Below, piece by piece: positions 9,333 to 16,236 of a stretch of DNA of 64,000 nt. The notes below the pieces were generated by a model. That model saw nothing but the letters and a program-made list of their open reading frames with translations. It searched no databases and was not told the DNA's origin. Position 1 is the first letter of the stretch; each line of letters starts with the position of its first letter. The translations under genes were made by a program, and so were the position numbers. The DNA is from Variovorax sp. CF313. Lineage in GTDB: Bacteria; Pseudomonadota; Gammaproteobacteria; Burkholderiales; Burkholderiaceae_C. Location: assembly GCF_000282635.1 (NCBI RefSeq), contig NZ_AKIW01000033.1, positions 1 through 64,000 on the forward strand. The letters run 5' to 3'.

Positions 9333-10322
9333 ATGTGCGCCATGGTGCTGAACGCAGCGCTGCTCCCGCTCGAACTGGAGCAACGCAACATCCCAAAGCC
9401 TGGGCCCGGCGAGCTTCGCCTTCGCGTTCTGGCCTGCGCGGTCTGCCGCACTGACCTGCACATCGTCGATGGCGAGTTGCCGCTGCCCGTGCTGCCGATC
9501 GTGCCGGGTCACGAGATCGTGGGCGTGGTGGAAGAGACCGGCTCCGGGGGAACAGACTATCGCGTGGGTGACCTCGTCGGCGTGCCCTGGTTGGGCCACA
9601 CCTGCGACTGCTGTGCCTTCTGCGCGGAGGGCCGCGAGAACCTCTGCGACACGCCGCGCTTCACCGGCTACCACCGCGATGGCGGCTTCGCGAGCCATGT
9701 GATTGCCGAGGCCGCGTTCTGCCTTCCACTGGCCATGCCCAAAGCCGATGCCGCCCGCATTGCCCCCCTGCTCTGCGCGGGCCTGATCGGCTGGCGCAGC
9801 CTGAAGGCAGCCGGCGAAGGCGTGCGCCGGCTGGGCATCTTCGGTTTCGGCGCCGCGGCGCACCTGGTAGCGCAAGCGGCCATTGCGCAGGGTCGCGAGG
9901 TCTTCGCATTCACCCGGCCCGCGGACCTTGCGACGCAGGCCTTCGCCCGCAGCCTCGGCGCCGTGTGGGCTGGCGGCTCGAACGAGCGGCCGCCCGAGCC
10001 GCTGGACGCGGCCATCATCTTCGCGCCCGTCGGCGAGCTGGTGCCGGCCGCGCTGCGTGTCGTGCGCAAGGGCGGCCGGGTTGTGTGCGGCGGCATCCAC
10101 ATGAGCGACATCCCGGCCTTCCCGTACCGGCTGCTGTGGGAGGAACGCAGCGTTGTCTCGGTGGCGAACCTCACGCGCGCCGATGCGAAGGAGTTCCTGG
10201 CATTCGCGCAGGCGCATCCGCTGCAGGTGCACACCAGAACCTATCCGCTCGCGCAGGCCAACGAAGCGCTGGCCGATCTGCGCGCGGGCCGCATCGAGGG
10301 CGCCGCGGTGCTGGTGCCCTGA
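9333..10322 (+). CDS. Zinc-dependent alcohol dehydrogenase (MDR family)
   Basis: A 329-residue medium-chain dehydrogenase. The catalytic zinc region reads CAVCRTDLHIVDGELP with PGHEIVG. The structural zinc has four cysteines in CDCCAFCAEGRENLC. The Rossmann motif is GIFGFGAAAH. The DLHIVDGELP and CDTPRFTGYHRDGG(F/Y) pattern is typical of the AdhA-type branch. The ATG at 9333 (MCAMVL) fits the family N-terminus and has a GGAG about ten bases upstream. An in-frame ATG at 9273 would add 20 unmatched residues and lies only 14 bases past a terminator. It converges on the MBL-fold gene. The substrate is unknown; ethanol or another short alcohol is plausible. Confidence 0.88.
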   Translation: MCAMVLNAALLPLELEQRNIPKPGPGELRLRVLACAVCRTDLHIVDGELPLPVLPIVPGHEIVGVVEETGSGGTDYRVGDLVGVPWLGHTCDCCAFCAEGRENLCDTPRFTGYHRDGGFASHVIAEAAFCLPLAMPKADAARIAPLLCAGLIGWRSLKAAGEGVRRLGIFGFGAAAHLVAQAAIAQGREVFAFTRPADLATQAFARSLGAVWAGGSNERPPEPLDAAIIFAPVGELVPAALRVVRKGGRVVCGGIHMSDIPAFPYRLLWEERSVVSVANLTRADAKEFLAFAQAHPLQVHTRTYPLAQANEALADLRAGRIEGAAVLVP

Positions 10323-10346
10323 ACGGGAGCCCGCGCGCCGGGCGCT

Positions 10347-11699
10347 TCAGAGCTCCCGCGATTCGCGGTAGTCGGGCACCGTGCACGGCCAGCCGTGGCG
10401 CTCCTCGATGGCCAGCCGCAATGCATCGGCAGCCACCGGCTCTCCGTGGGTCACGAACACCCGGCGCGGCGCGCGCTGTGCATCGAGCCAGGCGAGCAGC
10501 TCGTCGCGGTCGGCATGGGCCGACAGGGTCTCGAGGTTCGCGACCTCCGCGCGTACCGGCACGTAGGCGCCGTGGATCTTGATCGCGTCGGCGCCGGCCA
10601 CCATGGCCGCGCCGCGCGTGCCGGCGGCCTGGAAGCCTGCGAAAAGGATGGTGTTCCTGGCGTCGGGTGCGTAGGCCTTCAGGTGGTGCAGCACGCGCCC
10701 GCCGGTGGCCATGCCGCTGGCCGACACGATGATCGAAGGAAAGCCCAGGGTGTTCAACCGCCGGGATTCCTCGATCGTGTTGACGATAGTGGTTTTCCCC
10801 TGCATGGCGGCGCATTGTTCGGCGCTCAAGCGGTGTTCGTCCAGGTGCTTGCCATAGATGCGCGTGGCATCCGCCGCCATCGGGCTGTTGAGGTATACCG
10901 GCATGTCGGGAATGCGCCGCGCCTGCTTGAGCAGCTGGATGCAATGCAGCAGCGTCTGCGCGCGTCCGACGGCAAAGGCCGGAATCACCACGATGCCTCC
11001 GCGCGCGGCCGTGCGGTTGATCACGCCCGCCAGTTCGGCCAGCGTGTCCGACGCCGGATGCCTGCGATTGCCATAGGTCGACTCCACCACCACGTAGTCT
11101 GCCGGTTCGGCGACTTCGGGCGGGCGCATCAGCAGGTCCTGGCTGCGTCCCAGGTCTCCCGAGAACAGGATGCTCGAGCCTTCCCAGCCGACGCGCAGGC
11201 TGCCGGCGCCCAGGATGTGGCCCGCCCTGTGCAGTTGCCAGGTCCAGCCGGGCCAAGGGGAGCACTCCTGGCCGAACGGGACGACCTCGAAGCGCTTGAG
11301 GGCCGCGCGCGCGTCCTGCTCGGTGTAAAGCGGCAAGGCGGGCTTGTGCTTCGAATGGCCGTGACGGTTGGCGAAGTCGGCGTCTTCCTCCTGCAGGCGG
11401 CCCGAGTCGGGCAGCAGCAGTTCGCAAAGCTCACGGGTGGCCGAGGTGCAATACACCCGGCCCTTGAAGCCGAGCTGCACCAGCCGCGGCACGAAGCCGC
11501 TGTGGTCCATGTGCGCGTGCGTCAGCAGCACGGCATCGATCGCTGCTGCGTCGACCGGCAGCGCTTCCCAGTTGCGAAGGCGCAGCTGCTTCAGCCCCTG
11601 GAAGAGGCCGCAATCGACGAGCAGCCGCCGGCCTTCGTGCGTCAGCAGGTACTTCGAGCCGGTGACGGTGCCCGTGCCGCCGAGAAAGTCGATGCGCAT
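10347..11699 (-). CDS. MBL-fold beta-CASP RNA-processing exonuclease-like protein
   Basis: A 450-residue metallo-beta-lactamase-fold protein with H61-x-H63-x-D65-H66 (HAHMDHSG), a later metal His in HRAGHILGAGS, the aspartate in FSGDLG and C-terminal THGEPVAA. The beta-CASP insertion and the motif PAFAVGRAQTLL mark the RNA-metabolising branch (CPSF73/RNase J-like and YSH1-like hydrolases). It is probably a cytoplasmic RNase. It lies eight bases downstream of a Usp gene on the same strand, the same stress-gene pairing seen elsewhere in this block. Expression is probably from the FNR-type site at 12597. Confidence 0.9.
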   Translation of the reverse strand: MRIDFLGGTGTVTGSKYLLTHEGRRLLVDCGLFQGLKQLRLRNWEALPVDAAAIDAVLLTHAHMDHSGFVPRLVQLGFKGRVYCTSATRELCELLLPDSGRLQEEDADFANRHGHSKHKPALPLYTEQDARAALKRFEVVPFGQECSPWPGWTWQLHRAGHILGAGSLRVGWEGSSILFSGDLGRSQDLLMRPPEVAEPADYVVVESTYGNRRHPASDTLAELAGVINRTAARGGIVVIPAFAVGRAQTLLHCIQLLKQARRIPDMPVYLNSPMAADATRIYGKHLDEHRLSAEQCAAMQGKTTIVNTIEESRRLNTLGFPSIIVSASGMATGGRVLHHLKAYAPDARNTILFAGFQAAGTRGAAMVAGADAIKIHGAYVPVRAEVANLETLSAHADRDELLAWLDAQRAPRRVFVTHGEPVAADALRLAIEERHGWPCTVPDYRESREL

Positions 11700-11707
11700 G
11701 GTGTGCC

Positions 11708-12532
11708 TCAGTGCGACATGAGCACGGGCAAGGTCATCCACTGGAGCATGGACAGCGTGGCGCCGCCCATCACCCATTCGCGCGCCCGGCTGTGGCCATA
11801 GCAGCCCATTACCAGCATGTCCGAACTCAGATCCGCGGCAAAGGACAGCAGCTTGTTGCCGACGTCGTCGTCGTTGTCGCCGCCGGGATGCAGCGTGATG
11901 TTCTGGACGCCTTGCGTCCGCAGGTAGTCCTGCAGGCGCTGCAGCGAAGCCTCGGCGTCCTCGCCGTAGGCCACGACATGCACCCGGGCCGCCTTTCGCA
12001 GCCATGGCAGCGCGGCGGTCACGGCGCGCGCGGACTCGGGGGTTTCCTTCCACGCCACCAGTACGTTGCGGCCGATGGAGCCGACCGGCCCCGCATACGG
12101 CAGCACCAGTGCCGGCCGGCCGCTCTGCACCAGCACGCTGGGCAGGAAATCGCCGGGCAGTTCGCCGTCCATCGGGTCGTTCCGGTCGCCCTGACCGAGG
12201 ATCATCAGGTCGGCATAGAGCGCGCGCCGCGCGAAGCCCCAGGGTCCATCGCTCTCCGGCTCGGCCCAGTGCAGGCGCTGCGAACCTGCGCTGTGCTCGA
12301 TGAAGGTGGCGTGCATCCTGTCGCGCGCGTCCTTGTCGATCTCCTGCATGATCGCGACCGCCTCCGCCGCGGCCTCGATGGCGTACGGGTAGCGCATGAG
12401 TGCGGAAAGGGTGCACGGCCGGGCGGTCACTTCGGCATCGAAAGTCTCCGCGAGCTGGCGCGCCAGCTTGATGCGCTCCACGGTACGGGCCGAGCCGTCG
12501 AGGTGAAGCAGGATGGATTTCGGGGTCTGCAT
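11708..12532 (-). CDS. Universal stress protein, tandem UspA domains
   Basis: A 274-residue tandem UspA protein. The second domain has the signature MGCYGHSRAREWVMGG followed by LPVLMSH; the first starts ILLHLDGS and ends RPALVLPYAG. It resembles the protein at 3-848 in layout. It is the first gene of a two-gene unit with the beta-CASP protein. An FNR-type box is centred about 71 bp upstream of its ATG, so low-oxygen induction is likely. Confidence 0.9.
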   Translation of the reverse strand: MQTPKSILLHLDGSARTVERIKLARQLAETFDAEVTARPCTLSALMRYPYAIEAAAEAVAIMQEIDKDARDRMHATFIEHSAGSQRLHWAEPESDGPWGFARRALYADLMILGQGDRNDPMDGELPGDFLPSVLVQSGRPALVLPYAGPVGSIGRNVLVAWKETPESARAVTAALPWLRKAARVHVVAYGEDAEASLQRLQDYLRTQGVQNITLHPGGDNDDDVGNKLLSFAADLSSDMLVMGCYGHSRAREWVMGGATLSMLQWMTLPVLMSH

Positions 12533-12596
12533 GAGGGCTCCTTGGACTGACGGGCTTTGGATGGGACGACCTTAGGCCTGCCCGAATCGCACAGCC

Positions 12597-12610
12597 TTGC
12601 GCTGAATCAA
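12597..12610. promoter_or_regulatory. FNR-type box upstream of usp / beta-CASP operon
   Basis: TTGCG-CTGA-ATCAA. Read on the minus strand it is TTGAT-TCAG-CGCAA, the same mixed half-site type as at 8292 and 12649. It is centred about 71 bp before the usp start at 12532. Confidence 0.65.
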
Positions 12611-12648
12611 TCGCCCGCGAACTAACTTCCACGCGACAGCGCCGATGC

Positions 12649-12662
12649 TTGATCGAGCGCAA
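12649..12662. promoter_or_regulatory. FNR-type box in front of usp relic
   Basis: TTGAT-CGAG-CGCAA on the plus strand. No intact rightward gene follows, only a Usp C-terminal fragment beginning 27 bases later, so this is probably the promoter remnant of a lost stress gene. Confidence 0.55.
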
Positions 12663-12688
12663 GACCGGGCCGGCACGCATGCCTAGCC

Positions 12689-12752
12689 TCGCACGGCCGC
12701 AAGGGCATCAAGCGGCTGCTGCTTGGCAGCGAGACGCAGCAATGCGTCATGC
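12689..12752 (+). pseudogene. Relic of a UspA gene (C-terminal fragment)
   Basis: Reading from 12689 gives SHGRKGIKRLLLGSETQQ, identical to residues in the C-terminal ATP-binding loop of the Usp encoded at 25459-25902. After this the frame diverges. No start codon or N-terminal part is present, and a TAG precedes the fragment in frame. It shows deletion or recombination between usp copies, leaving the tail behind an FNR-type promoter site. Confidence 0.7.
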
Positions 12753-12816
12753 GATTTTGGCCGCCGCAGCTCAACGCGTCTGAAGGAACTCTCCGATCCC
12801 TTGGCGACAAGAGGCG

Positions 12817-13125
12817 CTAGGCCTTTTTTGCCCAGGCGCTGCACCAGCCCTTTGCGCTCACAGGCTTCCCCGGAAACAACGCGCAATTGCCAGTGGCATC
12901 TGTCGGCTTGGACTGCCAGAGTGCGCAGCCGTTGCACAGCTGGGCGTTGTCGTGCTTCGGAAACCTCTTCGCGTCGGCCTTCGCTGAATCGGCAACATAT
13001 CCCAGGGCCGCGGCCTGTGGGTCTTTTTCGTCGAGTCGGGCTTCTGCGAACGCGCCGGTGGCAGAGACGGCTGCCCCCGTTGCGGCCAGCGTGAGCATGA
13101 AAGTTCGGCGGCTGGAGGATTTCAT
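12817..13125 (-). CDS. High-potential iron-sulfur protein (HiPIP)
   Basis: A 102-residue protein. A twin-arginine signal (SSRRTFMLTLAATGAAVSATG) is followed by a small mature domain with four cysteines C64, C67, C81 and C95 in the HiPIP spacing CxxC-x13-C-x13-C, including GNCALFPGK and GWCSAW. HiPIPs are periplasmic single-electron carriers with a 4Fe-4S cluster, exported folded by Tat. The start overlaps the stop of the 51-residue membrane-protein gene (ATGA type). An FNR-type box lies upstream of the pair, so it may serve electron transfer to a terminal oxidase at low oxygen. Confidence 0.92.
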   Translation of the reverse strand: MKSSSRRTFMLTLAATGAAVSATGAFAEARLDEKDPQAAALGYVADSAKADAKRFPKHDNAQLCNGCALWQSKPTDATGNCALFPGKPVSAKGWCSAWAKKA

Positions 13126-13277
13126 CGTGAGTCTTTCGTGGTGTGTGAAGTGGGTGTCGAGCCGTCCTGCGCGGGACTGCGCTCGTTCAAACCCGCGAGC
13201 ACGAGAACGCTTGTGGCCAGAAGCGTGGCGACGCAGAACCCCAGAAATTGCAGGGTTCCGTTCAATGTAATGTTCAT
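13122..13277 (-). CDS. Small single-pass membrane protein upstream of HiPIP
   Basis: A 51-residue protein with one hydrophobic segment (about residues 9-29, FLGFCVATLLATSVLVLAGL) and a polar C-terminal tail. It is translationally coupled to the HiPIP gene by a four-base overlap. It has no recognised family. A role as a membrane partner or anchor for the HiPIP is inferred from position only. The ATG at 13277 is the first that leaves a sensible membrane topology; an upstream frame to 13319 has no hydrophobic content. Confidence 0.6.
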   Translation of the reverse strand: MNITLNGTLQFLGFCVATLLATSVLVLAGLNERSPAQDGSTPTSHTTKDSR

Positions 13278-13345
13278 GGGACGACCTCGTGATGGGCGAA
13301 TGGGATTGCCTGCGGTCATTCTCGAGCGAGCGGCTGCAAGTGGCC

Positions 13346-13359
13346 TTGCGCAGGATCAA
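13346..13359. promoter_or_regulatory. FNR-type box upstream of small membrane protein / HiPIP
   Basis: TTGCG-CAGG-ATCAA, which on the minus strand reads TTGAT-CCTG-CGCAA. It is centred about 75 bp before the leftward start at 13277. Confidence 0.6.
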
Positions 13360-13438
13360 TCCCGGAGCGGTTACCCAGCATGTTCAGCAGTCCTTGTTCG
13401 CGATGCGCGGATCAGGAACGCGCGCATTGCATCGAAGC

Positions 13439-13452
13439 TTGCGCTGGCGCAA
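13439..13452. promoter_or_regulatory. Symmetric variant FNR-type box upstream of BON gene
   Basis: TTGCG-CTGG-CGCAA has perfectly symmetric arms but uses the TTGCG variant on both sides. It is centred about 62 bp before an ATG at 13508 and about 149 bp before the preferred ATG at 13595. It could be a weaker FNR-family site or one for a related regulator. Confidence 0.45.
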
Positions 13453-13594
13453 GGTGTTCTTCTTCTCGATCGGCAAGATCGCGTCATCCCCAAGAAGGAC
13501 ACAAGACATGAACGCACCCGATGTGCCGTTGCGCCTTCCGACCTATGCACCGCCGGAAACTCTCGCCTCCCTCCGTTTTCCAGAAAGGATTGCC

Positions 13595-13828
13595 ATGAAC
13601 CCGGACATTCAGCTCAGACACGATGTCTTCGCCCAGCTCAACTGGGATCCGGCCGTCAACGCCTGCGATGTCGACGTGCGCGTGACCAATGGCGTGGTGA
13701 CCCTGGTTGGCAGGGTGGCCGACGAGGCCCAGCGGGCAGCCGCGGAACGCGCCGCACGCCGCACTGAGGGCCTGACGACACTGCTGAACGGACTTACCGT
13801 CCGGCCTGCAGCGGTGATCGCGCGGTGA
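13595..13828 (+). CDS. Small single-BON-domain protein
   Basis: A 77-residue protein consisting almost entirely of one BON module: QLRHDVFAQLNWDP, then DVDVRVTNGVVTLVGRVADE and TEGLTTLLNGLTVRP. The first ten residues resemble those of the three-BON protein at 8404, so the two are paralogues. The ATG at 13595 has AAAGGA six bases upstream. An in-frame ATG at 13508, also with an AAGGA, would add 29 residues outside the domain. It is the first of a two-gene rightward stretch with oleate hydratase. Confidence 0.8.
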   Translation: MNPDIQLRHDVFAQLNWDPAVNACDVDVRVTNGVVTLVGRVADEAQRAAAERAARRTEGLTTLLNGLTVRPAAVIAR

Positions 13829-13851
13829 TCGCGGCCACCGGCCGGGGGCTG

Positions 13852-13865
13852 CTGCGCTGCATCAA
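13852..13865. promoter_or_regulatory. Weak FNR-type box upstream of oleate hydratase
   Basis: CTGCG-CTGC-ATCAA: one intact half-site (ATCAA) and one degenerate half. It is centred about 80 bp before the oleate hydratase ATG. On its own it would be weak; its position matches the pattern in the block. Confidence 0.35.
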
Positions 13866-13938
13866 GCCGCGGCCCCGCCAGTGGCTTTAGCCTTGTGCCG
13901 CCCCCACGGTGCTTCATCGCTTTCCCGAGGAATATTCC

Positions 13939-15519
13939 ATGCCCCCTTTCAACCAGGCCTACATCGTCGGCAGCGGTATCGGCGCGCTGAGTGCGGCCGT
14001 GCTGCTGATACGCGACGCAGGCATGCATGGTTCACGCATCCGCATCCTCGAGGAATCGCCGTTGCCCGGCGGCGCACTCGACGGCGCGGGCAACGCGAGC
14101 CAAGGCTACGTGACGCGCGGCGGCCGCATGTTCACCGACGAGACTTACACCTGCCTGTGGAACCTGCTGGACAGCATCCCCTCGCTGGACACGCCTTCGC
14201 GCACGGTGCACGAGGAGGTCCGCGCCTTCAACCAGCAACTGCTTTCGCATGCGCGTGCGCGGCTGATCGACCGACACCACCGCATCATCGATGCCAGCGA
14301 CCTCGGCTTCGACCTGCAGGACCGGCTGGAGCTGATGCGCCTGCTGGCCACGCCGGAACGCGCGCTGGGTGCAAAGCCCATCGAGGAATACTTCTCGCCG
14401 CACTTTCTCGACACCAACTTCTGGGCCATGTGGCGCACCACCTTCGCATTCCAGAACTGGCACAGCGCGGTCGAGCTCAGGCGCTACATGCTGCGCTTCC
14501 TTCAGGAGCTGCCGCGCATCCACACCCTGGGTGGCGTTCGCCGCACCACGCTCAACCAGTACGACACCATCGTGCGACCCATGGTGAAGTGGCTGCTGGC
14601 GCACGGTGTGCTTTTCGAGTTCGGCACGCGCGTGGTCGATGTGGACTTCGCCGACGCCAGCAGCGGCCTGCGGCTTCAGACGCTGCACGCCCTTCGCGAC
14701 GGCCGCCCGCTGTCCTACCACCTGGGGCCGGACGACTGCGCCCTTCTCACGCTCGGCTCCATGACAGCCGATTCGCGCAACGGCAACGACCACCAAGCGC
14801 CCGAACTCGTGCGCGACCAGCGCGATGGCGCCTGGACGCTCTGGAAGAACATGGCCCGCAAGGCACCCGGCCTCGGCCGGCCCGAAACTTTTTGCGGCCA
14901 CGTCGACGAGAGCAAGTGGGCATCGTTCACGCTGACCATGAGCAGCCCGCTTCTGCTGCAGCGCATCCAGGCCTTCTCGGGCAACGAGCCCGGCACCGGC
15001 GGCCTCATGACCTTCAAGGACTCCAGCTGGCTGATGTCGATCGTGGTTCCGCATTCGCCGCACTTCGACGAACAGCCAGACGGGGTGTATACGCTCTGGG
15101 GCTACGGCCTGCTGCAGGAAACCCAGGGCAACTTCATCGACCGGACGATGGCACAGGCGACCGGACAGGACATACTGACCGAGCTCATGCATCACCTGGG
15201 CTTCGAGGACATCCTCGAAGAGGTGCGGCAAACCACCACCGTGGTGCCCGTGATGATGCCGTACATCACCAGCGAATTCGAATGCCGGTCCCTGTCGGAC
15301 CGACCGCCCGTCCGTCCTCCCGGCGCCAGCAACTTCGCCCTGCTCGGCCAGTACGTGGAGATCCCGGAGGATGTGGTCTTCACGGTCGAGTATTCGGTAC
15401 GTGGCGCCATGCATGGCGTCTACGGGCTCATGGACGTGAAGAAGGAGGTGCCGCCCATCTACCACGGCATCGCCGATGCGAAGGTCGCGCTGGCCAGTCT
15501 GCGCACGCTGATGGGCTGA
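13939..15519 (+). CDS. ohyA: Oleate hydratase (MCRA family)
   Basis: A 526-residue FAD-dependent hydratase that adds water across the cis-9 double bond of free unsaturated fatty acids to give 10-hydroxy acids. The FAD motif is YIVGSGIGALSAAVLLIRDAG near the N-terminus, followed by EESPLPGGALDG. The family hallmark RGGRMFTDETYTCLWNLLDS is present, as are FAFQNWHSAVELRRYMLRF and the C-terminal EYSVRGAMHGVYGLM. It is somewhat shorter than many family members. The ATG at 13939 is preceded by GAGGA eight bases upstream; an earlier in-frame TTG/GTG-type extension lacks support. It is likely cytoplasmic or membrane-peripheral. Confidence 0.92.
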   Translation: MPPFNQAYIVGSGIGALSAAVLLIRDAGMHGSRIRILEESPLPGGALDGAGNASQGYVTRGGRMFTDETYTCLWNLLDSIPSLDTPSRTVHEEVRAFNQQLLSHARARLIDRHHRIIDASDLGFDLQDRLELMRLLATPERALGAKPIEEYFSPHFLDTNFWAMWRTTFAFQNWHSAVELRRYMLRFLQELPRIHTLGGVRRTTLNQYDTIVRPMVKWLLAHGVLFEFGTRVVDVDFADASSGLRLQTLHALRDGRPLSYHLGPDDCALLTLGSMTADSRNGNDHQAPELVRDQRDGAWTLWKNMARKAPGLGRPETFCGHVDESKWASFTLTMSSPLLLQRIQAFSGNEPGTGGLMTFKDSSWLMSIVVPHSPHFDEQPDGVYTLWGYGLLQETQGNFIDRTMAQATGQDILTELMHHLGFEDILEEVRQTTTVVPVMMPYITSEFECRSLSDRPPVRPPGASNFALLGQYVEIPEDVVFTVEYSVRGAMHGVYGLMDVKKEVPPIYHGIADAKVALASLRTLMG

Positions 15520-15547
15520 GCGCGCAGCAGGCTCGCCTCGACCTTGC

Positions 15548-16234
15548 TCAGCCGCACCAGGCCGCTACCTGCCGTGTGATGTCCGACCACAGCGCCTGCA
15601 GCGCCACCGCCGAAAGCAGCACTCCGGCCAGGCGCGCACCCCAGGTGCCACGGCCATTCCAGCGCAACCGCCGCCACAGCCAGGGCGCCAGCAGCAACGA
15701 CAAGCCACTACCGGCCGCGAACGACGCCATCGCGCCGGCGCCCTGCAACGGGTCGCTGCCAAGGCTGGCCAGCATCAGCGCCGAATACAACAGCCCGCAC
15801 GGCATGGCGAACCACAGTGCGCCCGTCGCCAGCACGCCCAGCGGGGTGCTGGCGGCCAGTGGCCGCAGCCGCGCCTCGAGCAGGCGGCCCGTGCGTCGCG
15901 CCCACAGTGGCTGTCGTCCCGTGGCCGCCAACGTCGCTCCCCAGGCGAACACGAACACATGCAACAACACCCACAGCGGTTTCAATGCCGCGATATGGGT
16001 GCCCGCCAGGGCCAGGCTGTCGACGCTCGCCGCGGCGACCGCGCCCGCAGCGGCATAGCCGGCAATGCGCCCCAAATGAAACGCGGCAGGTGCCGACGAT
16101 GCCAATGCGCCGCCGCCGGCCCTGGCCGGCACGATGCGGATCACAGCCGCAGACGCCGCACCGCACATGGCCACGCAGTGCGGGCCTCCGGCCAGGCCCA
16201 TCAGCAGCGCAGCGCCGGCGAGTGCGGTCTGCAT
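15548..16234 (-). CDS. TauE/SafE-like (DsbD-transmembrane-type) membrane protein
   Basis: A 228-residue membrane protein with about six hydrophobic segments. It starts MQTALAGAALLMGLAGGPHCVAMCG, whose GGPHCVxMCG motif is typical of sulfite-exporter-annotated proteins of the DsbD_2 group that accompany cbb3 oxidase genes. A second motif, FAMPCGLLYSALMLA, carries another conserved Cys. The paired cysteines suggest metal handling or thiol redox chemistry for oxidase assembly rather than sulfite export. It is the last gene of the leftward cco/hemN cluster; its ATG is two bases past the hemN stop. Confidence 0.8.
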   Translation of the reverse strand: MQTALAGAALLMGLAGGPHCVAMCGAASAAVIRIVPARAGGGALASSAPAAFHLGRIAGYAAAGAVAAASVDSLALAGTHIAALKPLWVLLHVFVFAWGATLAATGRQPLWARRTGRLLEARLRPLAASTPLGVLATGALWFAMPCGLLYSALMLASLGSDPLQGAGAMASFAAGSGLSLLLAPWLWRRLRWNGRGTWGARLAGVLLSAVALQALWSDITRQVAAWCG

Positions 16235-16236
16235 GG

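Noticed and set aside
14032..15465. 477-codon minus-strand frame opposite oleate hydratase
   Set aside because: Shadow frame of a clearly identified gene on the plus strand.
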